DNA of 49,793 nucleotides, taken from positions 1 to 49,793 of the forward strand of contig CAZKDV010000005.1 of the NCBI GenBank assembly GCA_964551645.1, written 5' to 3'. The stretch's first letter is position 1; the number at the start of each line of letters is the position of its first letter. The translations under genes were made by a program, and so were the position numbers. This DNA comes from CAZKDV01 sp964551645. Lineage in GTDB: Bacteria; Bacteroidota; Bacteroidia; Bacteroidales; DTU049. The notes beneath the pieces are model-generated. The model ran no database searches and was not told where the DNA came from. It saw nothing but the letters and a program-made list of their open reading frames with translations. Shown piece after piece: positions 34,091 to 42,814 of this stretch.

Positions 34091-34510
34091 ATGAAAAAAC
34101 TTATTCCAATTAATTTATTAATGATTACAGTTTTTATTTGTGCCAATTTGTTTACTACATTAGCTTATTCTCAAGAAAACAGCACTGAAATATATACAAC
34201 TGTCGAAAAACAACCTCAATTTCCGGGTGGTACTGATGCTTTAATGAAATACTTGAATAAGTCTATACAGTATCCTGCAGATGCTATAGAAAAAGGAATT
34301 CAGGGAAGTGTATATATTACATTTGTCGTTGAAGCAGATGGAAGTTTGTCTAACACAAAAGTCCTGAGAGGCATTGGTGGCGGCTGCGATGAGGAAGCGA
34401 TAAGAGTTATCAAAAATATGCCTAAATGGGAACCCGGCATGCAAAAAGGAAAACCTGTGCGAGTGCAATTTAATATCCCAATTCGCTTTACCTTGCTAGA
34501 CACAAAATAA
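34091..34510 (+). CDS. TonB C-terminal-domain periplasmic protein
   Basis: 139 aa. A signal peptide (1-28, ending AYSQ) is followed almost at once by a TonB C-terminal domain (45-137): QPQFPGGTDALMKYLNKSIQ, then GSVYITFVVEADGSLSNTKV and GCDEEAIRVIKNMPKWEPGM. The N-terminal cytoplasmic anchor and Pro-rich linker of a true TonB are absent, so it is likely a free periplasmic TonB-CTD protein rather than an energy transducer. Confidence 0.85.
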   Translation: MKKLIPINLLMITVFICANLFTTLAYSQENSTEIYTTVEKQPQFPGGTDALMKYLNKSIQYPADAIEKGIQGSVYITFVVEADGSLSNTKVLRGIGGGCDEEAIRVIKNMPKWEPGMQKGKPVRVQFNIPIRFTLLDTK

Positions 34511-34545
34511 TCTGATGAATAGTGTTAGAGTTTTCAGCAATATCC

Positions 34546-34794
34546 CTAATTTTCAGACTTATCTTTCTTTTTATTCTGCCCTAAAATTAATTCTATAAAT
34601 AAATATCCTAAAATCGCACCCATAATAATGTTGTAATATGGATTTGCACGCAATGGACATGTTCCACTCGCACAGCCGATAAAATAATAATATAAATATC
34701 CACCTATTGCTCCTATAATTGTAGAAGCTCCGTAAATTATTCTTCTATTCTTAAGTTTTTTAGAAATATTTTGTCTTTCGTCTTTTGAGTTCAT
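34546..34794 (-). CDS. DUF6132-like small membrane protein
   Basis: 82 aa. A basic N-terminus, a membrane segment with GAIGGYLYYYFIGCASGTCP and a second near NIIMGAILGYLFIEL. This matches my memory of DUF6132. The two Cys in GCASGTC invite a redox or metal role, unproven. Its ATG overlaps the thioredoxin-like stop by 1 base (TAATG), so the pair is coupled. Confidence 0.75.
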   Translation of the reverse strand: MNSKDERQNISKKLKNRRIIYGASTIIGAIGGYLYYYFIGCASGTCPLRANPYYNIIMGAILGYLFIELILGQNKKKDKSEN

Positions 34795-35213
34795 TAGTAA
34801 TATTTGCTTAAAGTAGTTAATAATTTATCTTTTTGTTGCAATCCATTTAGGCGTTCAACAACTTCTCCATTCTTAAAAATCAAAATTGTTGGTATTGATT
34901 GTATTCCGTATATTCTGGAAAGTAAAGCATTTTGTTCTACATTCACTTTCCCAATTTTAACTTTATTGCTTGTTTCGGCATTTACTTCGTCAAGAATAGG
35001 GTTTTGCAATCGGCAAGGATAACACCAACTTGCCCAAAAATCAACTAAAACCAAAGGTTGATTAATAAATTCATTGAAATTATCAGCATTTAATTGAACA
35101 ATACTATCATTTGTTTTTGTTGTTATCTTAGTATGTAACTTGAATGAAGCAAAAATCAAAATTGTAGCAATTATTGAGAAAACGAATAATGTTTTGTAAG
35201 TTATAGCTTTCAT
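34794..35213 (-). CDS. Membrane-anchored thioredoxin-like protein
   Basis: 139 aa from the ATG at 35213. A TTG 9 codons upstream is also open. N-terminal membrane anchor (about 5-22), thioredoxin domain from about 38 to the end. Active site WCYPC in DFWASWCYPCRLQNP, where Tyr replaces the usual Gly of WCGPC. The cis-Pro is in SIPTILIF. It likely acts in the periplasm on disulfides, perhaps those of the coupled DUF6132-like protein (inference). Confidence 0.88.
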   Translation of the reverse strand: MKAITYKTLFVFSIIATILIFASFKLHTKITTKTNDSIVQLNADNFNEFINQPLVLVDFWASWCYPCRLQNPILDEVNAETSNKVKIGKVNVEQNALLSRIYGIQSIPTILIFKNGEVVERLNGLQQKDKLLTTLSKYY

Positions 35214-35229
35214 TTTAATGATATTTTTG

Positions 35230-35237
35230 CAAATATA
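35230..35237 (-). promoter_or_regulatory. Candidate -7 promoter element of the thioredoxin-like gene (TATATTTG)
   Basis: TAnnTTTG match on the minus strand 17 bases before the ATG at 35213. It supports that start over the upstream TTG, which it would overlap. Confidence 0.45.
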
Positions 35238-35295
35238 CAAAAAATTATATATGTAGATTTAGTAAAAGAGATTAATACAATTCATTGCCTCAAAA

Positions 35296-36729
35296 TCAAT
35301 GTCTTCTGCTTGCTGATTTTAAAGTAATTGTTTCAGTATTTTCAATATTCAAAATTAGGTTTGAAATAAAAAGATAAATATCATACATTCCGTCTTTATT
35401 AATCTTATCGGCTGTATCACTTGGTTTATGATAATCTTTATGAAGTCCAGTATGAAAAAACAGAACAGGGATTCTTTTTTTATAAAAATTTGCATGGTCT
35501 GAATTATACGAAATTCCTTGTTTTGGCACTATATTAATGTCTGGGTTGTAATTAATGCTTATAAGAGAATCCCATTCATTAGCTGAACCAGCACCATAAA
35601 TTTCCATTTTTCTGTGTGTTTCATCAAGTCTTCCAATCATATCTAAGTTAATCATAGCCATTATGTTATTTGGAAAACACTCTTTATCATTCACAAACTC
35701 TCTACTCCCAATCAATCCTTTTTCTTCTGCTCCAAATGCTATAAAAAGGTAATTATGCTTATTTAACTCTTGTTTCTTAACAAATTGAGCTAATTCAAGC
35801 ATCATTGCTACTCCACTTGCATTATCATCGGCACCGTAATATATATTTACCTCTTCATCAAAAATTGAAGTATTTGCAGTTTTTATGCCTTCGTGGTCAT
35901 AATGCGCCCCTATAACCAATGTTGCTGGAGCATCATTATCAATAAAAGCAGCAATATTGTAACACTCTATTTGTTTATTCTTAGGAATGAATGTTATGCT
36001 TTGAGATTTGTATTTTAAATAATTTTTATTGACATCAGTTAAATAAAAAACTCTTGTCATTTTTATTGGTAAGTTAAAAAAAACATTTTTACTTATTAGG
36101 GTATCATTTGGGTTGCTATGATAAAGTAAAATGGCAGAAGCACCTTTATTTGAAGCAATAATTATTGATTTTCGCAATGTTTGTATGTAAGTTTCTGTTA
36201 GTTTATTTTTAATTTTTTCAGGATAAGAAACATCAATAAGAAAAACATTAGCTTTTAAGCCTGAGTGTGTCAAACTTTTATAATCATTAACATTTTGGTC
36301 GGGCAAATACAAACCATTTCGCACATCTATAATTTCAGTTTTTGGCAAAGAAGACATATTATAGTCAGACAACACTTCATAATCCTTATCATATAGCAAT
36401 GTATCTTGGTCAATTATCAAATATGAATGTTCATCAATTGTATTTTTATCAAGTATAAAAAAAGGCTTTGAATATGAATTGTCATAAAATGCTTGCAATC
36501 CAATTGCTTCAAACTTAGAAATGATGTAATCTCTTGCTTTTTTCTCATAAATTGTACCTGCTTCTCTACCGCCCAAGGAATCAGAAGCCAACACCTCAAC
36601 AATTGAAAACATTCTTTCTGTTATAATGCTCTTGTTAATATCATCAGGAATCCATTGAGCATAAAGCAAATGAAATGGCAAAAAGGCGATAAAGAATATT
36701 ATCGCCTTACAATTTATTCTACTAAGCAT
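35296..36729 (-). CDS. Secreted M28-family metallopeptidase
   Basis: 477 aa with a signal peptide (1-24). A PA-like insert occupies about 110-260. The catalytic part shows GAHYDHEG (first zinc His and Asp), YYGADDNASG, FGAEEKGLIGSREF (catalytic Glu pair), INLDMIGR and ISYNSDHANF, with the last zinc His in the C-terminal HKPSDTADKI. All ligands of a di-zinc aminopeptidase are present. 24 bases after the M49-like gene, so probably cotranscribed. Confidence 0.92.
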   Translation of the reverse strand: MLSRINCKAIIFFIAFLPFHLLYAQWIPDDINKSIITERMFSIVEVLASDSLGGREAGTIYEKKARDYIISKFEAIGLQAFYDNSYSKPFFILDKNTIDEHSYLIIDQDTLLYDKDYEVLSDYNMSSLPKTEIIDVRNGLYLPDQNVNDYKSLTHSGLKANVFLIDVSYPEKIKNKLTETYIQTLRKSIIIASNKGASAILLYHSNPNDTLISKNVFFNLPIKMTRVFYLTDVNKNYLKYKSQSITFIPKNKQIECYNIAAFIDNDAPATLVIGAHYDHEGIKTANTSIFDEEVNIYYGADDNASGVAMMLELAQFVKKQELNKHNYLFIAFGAEEKGLIGSREFVNDKECFPNNIMAMINLDMIGRLDETHRKMEIYGAGSANEWDSLISINYNPDINIVPKQGISYNSDHANFYKKRIPVLFFHTGLHKDYHKPSDTADKINKDGMYDIYLFISNLILNIENTETITLKSASRRH

Positions 36730-36753
36730 AAAATCTTTATTAAAATCGTTCCA

Positions 36754-38385
36754 CTATAAGCCTAATACTTCTTTACCCTTAATAAACACAATGTCAATAG
36801 GAATATTGAGCGTTGCAATTTTATCTAAATCTTTTTGTAAAGAGCTTTGTATTACACCATCAGTTTCAATCAATTTTAATGCTGTTTCATAATCTCCATT
36901 TCCTTGAATTGTGAGTATATTTTGAACTGATGAAATCATTGCTTCATACATTTTATCATAATTTACTTTGTACAATCCTGCTTCGTTTCTTTCGATAGCT
37001 CCTTTTTCTAAGAAGTAATTAAAACGCATCATATTTGCTTTTCCGTGTGCGCTTGCTGAACCAAATCTAACAGAGCGGAATATGCTTGCAACAAATGTTA
37101 CGAAATTATCCATTACTTCGCCTTCGGTCAATTCGCCTGCTTCATGAAGCCTTGTAACAAGATAAAGTCCCATAATATCAGCTTTTGCTTCTTCGATAGC
37201 ACTATATGTTTCTTTTAAGGCATTTCTGACAGTTCCTCTGCCATTTATAGTGTTTTTAATACCCATGCCATGTGCAACTTCATGAAAAGTAACATTTTCA
37301 AAAAACGCATTAAATTGAATATTTTGTCTTTGTTCCTCAACAATTAAATTTTCAGCAATCGGGATAACAATTTTATCAAATTTTGCCTGCATTGAGTTTT
37401 TTAATTGCAATTTTCTTGTTCCCTTAGCAATATGTACTCTTTCATCATTTGGAAGGTTAATTGCAATTGTTTTGCTTCCCGAATTACAATCGCCGGCATA
37501 GAAAATAGCTTCATAAACATTAATATCACTATCACTGCCCGGCATTTCTGTTTTGTATTTAGCATCTACGGGCAAAGCTTTTTGCAAATCGCCAAGCAAA
37601 GATGTAAATCTTTCCAATTTTTTGCTCCACTCAATATCCTTCACTAAGATAAATGCTTCGTAAGCTGCTTTTGTTCCATACAGTTTATCTTCATAGTTTT
37701 CAATTGGACCAACCACAAAATCCATATTTGCCGTTTTCATATCCATCCACGCCATATCGCTTTCAAGATAATCATCAGTTTCAAATGCTTTTGCTCTTTT
37801 CTGCAAATAATTTTTCAAACCTTGATCTTCAGCTAAATCAGCTGCTTGTTTCATCAATGCGACTATGCTTTCAATTTGTTCTTTAAAATATTCCCTATAC
37901 CAAATTGCCTGTAATTTACCATCTTCATCTCTGCGAATCATAGTGTACATGCTCAGTTTATCAGGATTATCCCAACTTTCAAATTCTTCCTTAGTCATAT
38001 CAACAGGATAGAAATTTGCACCTTCGGGCTTGTTATCAAAATCAGCAATAAATGCTTTATTATCATTCAATCTATCCCAAGGTCCATAATGTATCATTGC
38101 ATATTTTTTAGCATTTTCATCTTCAATTTTCGACAACAACTCTTCCCTATCTCCGTAAGATTGTGTCCAAAACATTTCGTCAATAATTTCTGAAATATCT
38201 AAAAAGATTTTAATAATTTCTTTCTCATTTTCCGACAAATGGCTCAAATCTGCTTGAAGTGTAACTTCTGCAAATTGTTCAACCAATTGTTGATACTCCG
38301 ATTTTTCTTCCATAGTTTGAGTTCTTTGTTTGCATGAAATAGTTAAAAATACCAATGCTACAATAAATAAAATGTTTCTATTCAT
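36754..38385 (-). CDS. M49/dipeptidyl-peptidase III-like lipoprotein with HEXXH motif
   Basis: 543 aa. Lipobox in FLTISC (C18). The zinc site reads FHEVAHGMG and, 30-odd residues on, AIEEAKADIMGLY, the second motif of the M49 fold (EExxAD). Classical DPP III has HEXXXH; here there is one residue fewer, giving HEXXH. Upstream, AMIHYGPWDRL, FYPVDMTKEEF and a GSDSDINVYEAIFYAGDCNS segment resemble DPP III-like enzymes of Bacteroidota. Likely a lipid-anchored dipeptidase working with the M28 peptidase encoded next. Specificity unproven. Confidence 0.8.
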   Translation of the reverse strand: MNRNILFIVALVFLTISCKQRTQTMEEKSEYQQLVEQFAEVTLQADLSHLSENEKEIIKIFLDISEIIDEMFWTQSYGDREELLSKIEDENAKKYAMIHYGPWDRLNDNKAFIADFDNKPEGANFYPVDMTKEEFESWDNPDKLSMYTMIRRDEDGKLQAIWYREYFKEQIESIVALMKQAADLAEDQGLKNYLQKRAKAFETDDYLESDMAWMDMKTANMDFVVGPIENYEDKLYGTKAAYEAFILVKDIEWSKKLERFTSLLGDLQKALPVDAKYKTEMPGSDSDINVYEAIFYAGDCNSGSKTIAINLPNDERVHIAKGTRKLQLKNSMQAKFDKIVIPIAENLIVEEQRQNIQFNAFFENVTFHEVAHGMGIKNTINGRGTVRNALKETYSAIEEAKADIMGLYLVTRLHEAGELTEGEVMDNFVTFVASIFRSVRFGSASAHGKANMMRFNYFLEKGAIERNEAGLYKVNYDKMYEAMISSVQNILTIQGNGDYETALKLIETDGVIQSSLQKDLDKIATLNIPIDIVFIKGKEVLGL

Positions 38386-38450
38386 AATTTAGTGTTTAAA
38401 AATTTTTACGAATTTAGTTATTTTTTATGACATATATTTTCAAAAAAACA

Positions 38451-39323
38451 TTAGTTTGTTTGATTTAATTTTGCCTTAGATTTTCTTAAATGAGGTAAAT
38501 TATATGTCAATCTGGTTTGAATTACTTTATGATTTGCATCTAAAAATAGACTTTGTCCCTGCAATAAACCGTAACGATATGTCAATCTCAAAGAAAATTT
38601 TCCAAACTTATACCCAGCACCAATTATTAAACCATAATCAAAATCTTGAAATCTACTTATTGAAATAAAACTTTCATTTAAAGGTTTTTTATGAGCCGGA
38701 AAAGTAGAATTAATTAACACTTCTGCGTAAGGCACAAAAGTCAATAAACTGTCAGGAATAATGCTTAAAATAGGAATATTTTGCGATTTGATTGTATTTG
38801 TTTTAGCTCCTAACAAATAAGAAATATAGGCACCTGCTTCAAAAACAAAGTTTTTATAATCATATGTAAGCGTTATTGGGACATCAATAGTATTAAACCG
38901 TGTTACTCCATCAAGCATCTCAAACACAGTATCGTTGATGAAATTCATCGGTATATTAATATTACTCTCTATCAATTCCTTAATATTTAACATTTCAGGA
39001 TATAAAAAGCTAAACCGTTTGATTAAAATATCAAATGAAGAATAATTATTATTAGAAAAAAACATTTGATGTTTTTGTGCAAAAGCCCCTTCAATGTGGA
39101 GTCCAATTTTTTTATTAATAGGATATGAAACAAACAAGCCGGCATATAAACCTTCTTTCATTAAGTCGATATCAGTATTTCTGGGATTGACAATACTCAT
39201 ATTAACTCCTACAACAGTTCCGTAATTAAGTTTTTGTGCAAAAGCAACATTTGAGTTAAATGCAACAACAACTGCACATACAATTAAACATGTAATAATT
39301 AAAGATTTTTTGTTTTGTAACAT
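38451..39323 (-). CDS. Outer-membrane beta-barrel protein
   Basis: 290 aa from the ATG at 39323; a TTG 7 codons upstream is weaker. A signal peptide (about 1-29) ends at AFAQ, followed by alternating-residue beta strands: GTVVGVNMSIV, GLYAGLFVSYPI, IGLHIEGAFAQ, FVFEAGAYISYLLG and FDYGLIIGAGYKF. The barrel resembles the outer-membrane beta-barrel family PF13568. The C-terminus is not aromatic. No ligand can be named. Separate unit with its own TAnnTTTG box. Confidence 0.82.
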   Translation of the reverse strand: MLQNKKSLIITCLIVCAVVVAFNSNVAFAQKLNYGTVVGVNMSIVNPRNTDIDLMKEGLYAGLFVSYPINKKIGLHIEGAFAQKHQMFFSNNNYSSFDILIKRFSFLYPEMLNIKELIESNINIPMNFINDTVFEMLDGVTRFNTIDVPITLTYDYKNFVFEAGAYISYLLGAKTNTIKSQNIPILSIIPDSLLTFVPYAEVLINSTFPAHKKPLNESFISISRFQDFDYGLIIGAGYKFGKFSLRLTYRYGLLQGQSLFLDANHKVIQTRLTYNLPHLRKSKAKLNQTN

Positions 39324-39341
39324 CTCGAAAAAAGTAAAACA

Positions 39342-39349
39342 CAAAAATA
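39342..39349 (-). promoter_or_regulatory. Candidate -7 promoter element (TATTTTTG)
   Basis: TAnnTTTG match on the minus strand 19 bases before the barrel protein ATG at 39323. Confidence 0.42.
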
Positions 39350-39386
39350 ATAAAACTTACCTAAAATTTTCATTTTAATGAAAAAA

Positions 39387-40808
39387 TCATTTTCCACTAC
39401 CCTTTACAACAATAAGAATGGTGTAGAACATAATTTTAATATCCATCGCAAGTGACATATTTTCAATATAAAGCAAGTCAAATCTCATTCGTTGTATCAT
39501 TTCTTCAACATTTTCAGCATATCCAAATTTCACTTGCCCCAAACTTGTAATGCCCGGTTTCACTTTGTGTAAAATATGATATTGTGGTGCTTGTTTCACT
39601 ATTTGGTCAATATAATATTGTCTTTCGGGTCTTGGTCCAACTAAGGACATATCTCCAATAAGTACATTGTAAAATTGCGGAAGTTCGTCTAATCTGTATT
39701 TACGCATAAAACGACCAAATGTAGTAACACGAGGATCATGTTTATTAGATAATTGCGGAGTGCCAGATTTTTCGGCATCAACAACCATAGATCTAAATTT
39801 GTATATTTTAAATGGTTTTCCGAAAATTCCGATTCTTGTGTGCGAATAAAAAATAGATCCCTTAGATGAACGCTTTACTCCTATTATTAAAAAAACATAA
39901 ACGGGAATAAGAAGAATTAGTGCAATTACAGAAAAACACACATCAAAAAGTCGTTTTGCTAATTTTTGCCAATAAGGCATAATTTCATCAGGAAGTTCGA
40001 TGAGTGGAACATTAAGAATTGCATGATATTTAACATTCCCAGCAATAATATCTTTGTCGCCCGGAATAATTTTGATTGTTATTTTTAATCTGTTTGTTTC
40101 AAGAAGTATATTTTCTATCAGTTTGTGTTGAGCCGGATCAATTGCTATTATAAGTTCTTCAACCTGCTTAGAACTAACTATTTGTTCAATATCTGAAACA
40201 TTTCCTAAGCAAGGCAAACTACCTTTAAGCATATCATGCTCTTCATCAACTATTTTCACATATCCAATCAAATTATTGCCCGAAGATACAGCTTGGTTTT
40301 TTATATCATCATAAACTTGTTTTGCGCTTCCATTATTCCCCACAAGCAAAGTGCTAAATGATAATAAACCTTTATGAATTTTTTTATTTGTAATAGTTGT
40401 CAGTATAAATCTGGCAACAGATATTAAGGCTAAATGAACGAAAAATAAAAATAGATAAAATTTATAATAATCTTTATACGAAATAACAACATCATCTAAA
40501 ATCAATAAGAAAAATATTACAGTAACTCCAATAAATGTTGCAATAAAAACTTGTGTTAATTCACGCAAACGCGAACGCCTAAAAATTTTTCTATACGAAC
40601 CTATTATAGCGTATAAAATCACCCATGCAACTGGTATAATTATTAAGCCAATATAAAAATTTTTGTCATTAAAAACAGAATCTAAAGTGGCTTGAAAGTT
40701 GCTAAAAAAAATGCTTTTTCTATAACAAAAGAATAATGACCATGAAAGTAAACTTAATAAGTAATCGCACAAAATGTATTTAAAAGTTTGCCGTCTCTTG
40801 TTCATCAT
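39387..40808 (-). CDS. Undecaprenyl-phosphate sugar phosphotransferase (WcaJ/WbaP type)
   Basis: 473 aa. Four membrane helices (about 12-30, 45-70, 82-105 and 115-135), a CoA-binding-like domain (150-265), and a C-terminal bacterial sugar transferase domain (275-473): KRLFDVCFSVIALILLIPVY, then YSHTRIGIFGKPFKIYKFRS, the DPRVTTFGRFMRKYRLDELP block and MSLVGPRPER. It places the first sugar-phosphate on undecaprenyl phosphate, starting a surface glycan. Downstream of and 6 bases from a lipoprotein gene, so in one unit with it. Confidence 0.93.
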   Translation of the reverse strand: MMNKRRQTFKYILCDYLLSLLSWSLFFCYRKSIFFSNFQATLDSVFNDKNFYIGLIIIPVAWVILYAIIGSYRKIFRRSRLRELTQVFIATFIGVTVIFFLLILDDVVISYKDYYKFYLFLFFVHLALISVARFILTTITNKKIHKGLLSFSTLLVGNNGSAKQVYDDIKNQAVSSGNNLIGYVKIVDEEHDMLKGSLPCLGNVSDIEQIVSSKQVEELIIAIDPAQHKLIENILLETNRLKITIKIIPGDKDIIAGNVKYHAILNVPLIELPDEIMPYWQKLAKRLFDVCFSVIALILLIPVYVFLIIGVKRSSKGSIFYSHTRIGIFGKPFKIYKFRSMVVDAEKSGTPQLSNKHDPRVTTFGRFMRKYRLDELPQFYNVLIGDMSLVGPRPERQYYIDQIVKQAPQYHILHKVKPGITSLGQVKFGYAENVEEMIQRMRFDLLYIENMSLAMDIKIMFYTILIVVKGSGK

Positions 40809-40814
40809 ATCTAG

Positions 40815-41669
40815 TTAATAGTGAATAAGTTTTATATTGTCAATCCAAATTTTGCCCAATGTTGTCCCCTCAGGCAGTTCAGCAGCAATAAAAACATTAA
40901 AATCAATAGCATTGAGTTGTCTTGTGGTAACTGGCGTTAAATTAACATACATCTTTTTCCATTTATTCGAAGGATTAAATACAACAATGGGGTGCATAGT
41001 TATATATTGCAATTCGTTTGAATATAATCCAATTACAAAAGGAATAGTGTTTTTATAGTTTATTTCTAAATAATTAAAAGCTCCACTTTTAGGCAAGTCC
41101 ATTGCTTCAATTGATTTAATTTCAAACAGAGTTTTTGAATCCTCAAGAGTAATTTCTCCGTATTTTCCTTCAAAAACATGCAATGAATCTTCTCCTATGA
41201 CCACCCCTGTATCGCTTCTTTCTGTGGTTTCAAATACCATACCCACAGTTTCAAAATCTTCGATAAATCTAAATGTTATTCCATTATAATATTTAGTTTT
41301 GGGTGAAATTTCGTAAATACTATCAGGTTTTAAGTCAAGTGATATATTATATTTGTCGTAAAAAGTATAAATTGCTCTTGTAGTCGAAATTCCATTAAGT
41401 TTTATTCCCGGAAGTATGTCAATATTACATTCTCCATTGTGTAGGACTGGAAACAATGCAGGGAGTTCATAAGTTCCGGCTTTTTCGCCATTGACATACA
41501 CCCAAACATCAGTTATTTGATGACTGGCAGTGCCTTCATTAGGCTCTGTTTCTAATTCAAATTTATCAATTTTGATGTATGCAGGAACAGTAGTGTCATA
41601 ATCAAACAAACTGCAAGAAGTAAAAAAAATAGCTGCAAAAAGTACTATGAAAAAGTTTAAATGTTTCAC
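40815..41669 (-). CDS. Lipoprotein of the sugar-transferase unit, function unknown
   Basis: 284 aa. Lipobox FTSC (C19). Beta-rich throughout, with DVWVYVNGEKAGTYELPALF and GKIWIDNIKLIHY suggesting carbohydrate-binding-type sandwiches. No family name recalled. Six bases before the priming transferase gene, so a role in handling or exporting the glycan is possible (inference). No TAnnTTTG box was seen just upstream. Confidence 0.7.
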   Translation of the reverse strand: MKHLNFFIVLFAAIFFTSCSLFDYDTTVPAYIKIDKFELETEPNEGTASHQITDVWVYVNGEKAGTYELPALFPVLHNGECNIDILPGIKLNGISTTRAIYTFYDKYNISLDLKPDSIYEISPKTKYYNGITFRFIEDFETVGMVFETTERSDTGVVIGEDSLHVFEGKYGEITLEDSKTLFEIKSIEAMDLPKSGAFNYLEINYKNTIPFVIGLYSNELQYITMHPIVVFNPSNKWKKMYVNLTPVTTRQLNAIDFNVFIAAELPEGTTLGKIWIDNIKLIHY

Positions 41670-41728
41670 AAAAGCAAGATTACATTACAAATAAGAAAAC
41701 GAGAATAGTTAATGAATATTATATAATA

Positions 41729-42724
41729 TTAAGAATTGTAAAAATTAATTTTTCCATTAATTTTCTCAAGAATTTTATGTGCTATTTCCAAAGCATAATA
41801 AGCATCATAAACATCAACAATAGGCTGTTTATTGTCAATAATAGCTTGATAAAAGCTAATTAATTCAGATTGTATGGCATTTGTTGGTTTAACTTTTGGA
41901 TTTAAAATTTGAATATGCTTTGGTGGTTTATCTTCGCTAGTATTTATCAGCATTGAAAATGGGTTGTCAATAGCCTCTTGATTAGCTTCTTCTATTATTA
42001 CAATCTTTGAGGTTTTATCTAACAAATCAACTGAAATATACTGATGTGGCTGAAAAAACCTTATTTTTCTCATATTCTTCAATGATATTCGGCTTGCAGT
42101 CAGGTTTGCCACACAGCCATTATCGAATTCAATGCGGGCATTAGCAATATCAGGTGTTTCGCTTATAATCTGCAATCCACTGGCGTGAACTTTTTTAACT
42201 TTTGATTTAACAACACTCAAAACAATATCAATATCATGTATCATTAAATCTAACACCACCGGCACATCAGTTCCTCGCGGATTAAACATTGAAAGCCTAT
42301 GTGCTTCAATAAACATTGGATTATTTAAAGTTTCTTTTACGCTTAAAAAAGCAGGATTAAACCTTTCAACATGCCCAACCTGAATTTTTACATCTGCTTC
42401 TTTGCTAATCGCAAGTAAAGATTTAGCCTCATCAACAGTTGCCACAATAGGTTTTTCAATAAATACATGTTTAAACTTTTTTAATGCTTTCATTGCATAA
42501 GTATAATGAGAGATAGTTGGAGTAACTATATCAACGACATCAACATTTTCAATCAAATCATCAATATTCTTAAAAGCATTAATTTTATATTCCTTTGATA
42601 CTGCGTCAACTGTGGCTTCATCAGAATCATAAAAACCAACAAGATTGTAGTTAGGAATCGACTGAATACACCTAATATGAATTTTTCCAAGATGACCTGC
42701 ACCAATAACACCAATTTTCAGCAT
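41729..42724 (-). CDS. Gfo/Idh/MocA-family oxidoreductase
   Basis: 331 aa from the ATG at 42724; a TTG 6 codons upstream is also open. NAD(P)-binding GVIGAGHLGKIH at the start, the conserved EKP in HVFIEKPIV, and the dehydrogenase domain with GHVERFNP and a Lys/Asp/His set including VLDLMIHDID. Members act on sugars, often UDP-sugars. The setting by glycan genes suggests a nucleotide sugar substrate. Confidence 0.88.
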   Translation of the reverse strand: MLKIGVIGAGHLGKIHIRCIQSIPNYNLVGFYDSDEATVDAVSKEYKINAFKNIDDLIENVDVVDIVTPTISHYTYAMKALKKFKHVFIEKPIVATVDEAKSLLAISKEADVKIQVGHVERFNPAFLSVKETLNNPMFIEAHRLSMFNPRGTDVPVVLDLMIHDIDIVLSVVKSKVKKVHASGLQIISETPDIANARIEFDNGCVANLTASRISLKNMRKIRFFQPHQYISVDLLDKTSKIVIIEEANQEAIDNPFSMLINTSEDKPPKHIQILNPKVKPTNAIQSELISFYQAIIDNKQPIVDVYDAYYALEIAHKILEKINGKINFYNS

Positions 42725-42739
42725 AAAAAAAAGTTTTAG

Positions 42740-42747
42740 CAAAAATA
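42740..42747 (-). promoter_or_regulatory. Candidate -7 promoter element (TATTTTTG)
   Basis: TAnnTTTG match on the minus strand 16 bases before the ATG at 42724. It would overlap the alternative TTG start and so supports the ATG. Confidence 0.42.
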
Positions 42748-42773
42748 CACTTTTTTAACATTTGTGGATTTCA

Positions 42774-42781
42774 TAACTTTG
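42774..42781 (+). promoter_or_regulatory. Candidate -7 promoter element of pcm (TAACTTTG)
   Basis: TAnnTTTG match 34 bases before the pcm start. Confidence 0.42.
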
Positions 42782-42814
42782 CAAAAACATAAAAAACTTT
42801 TATATTTCTAAATA

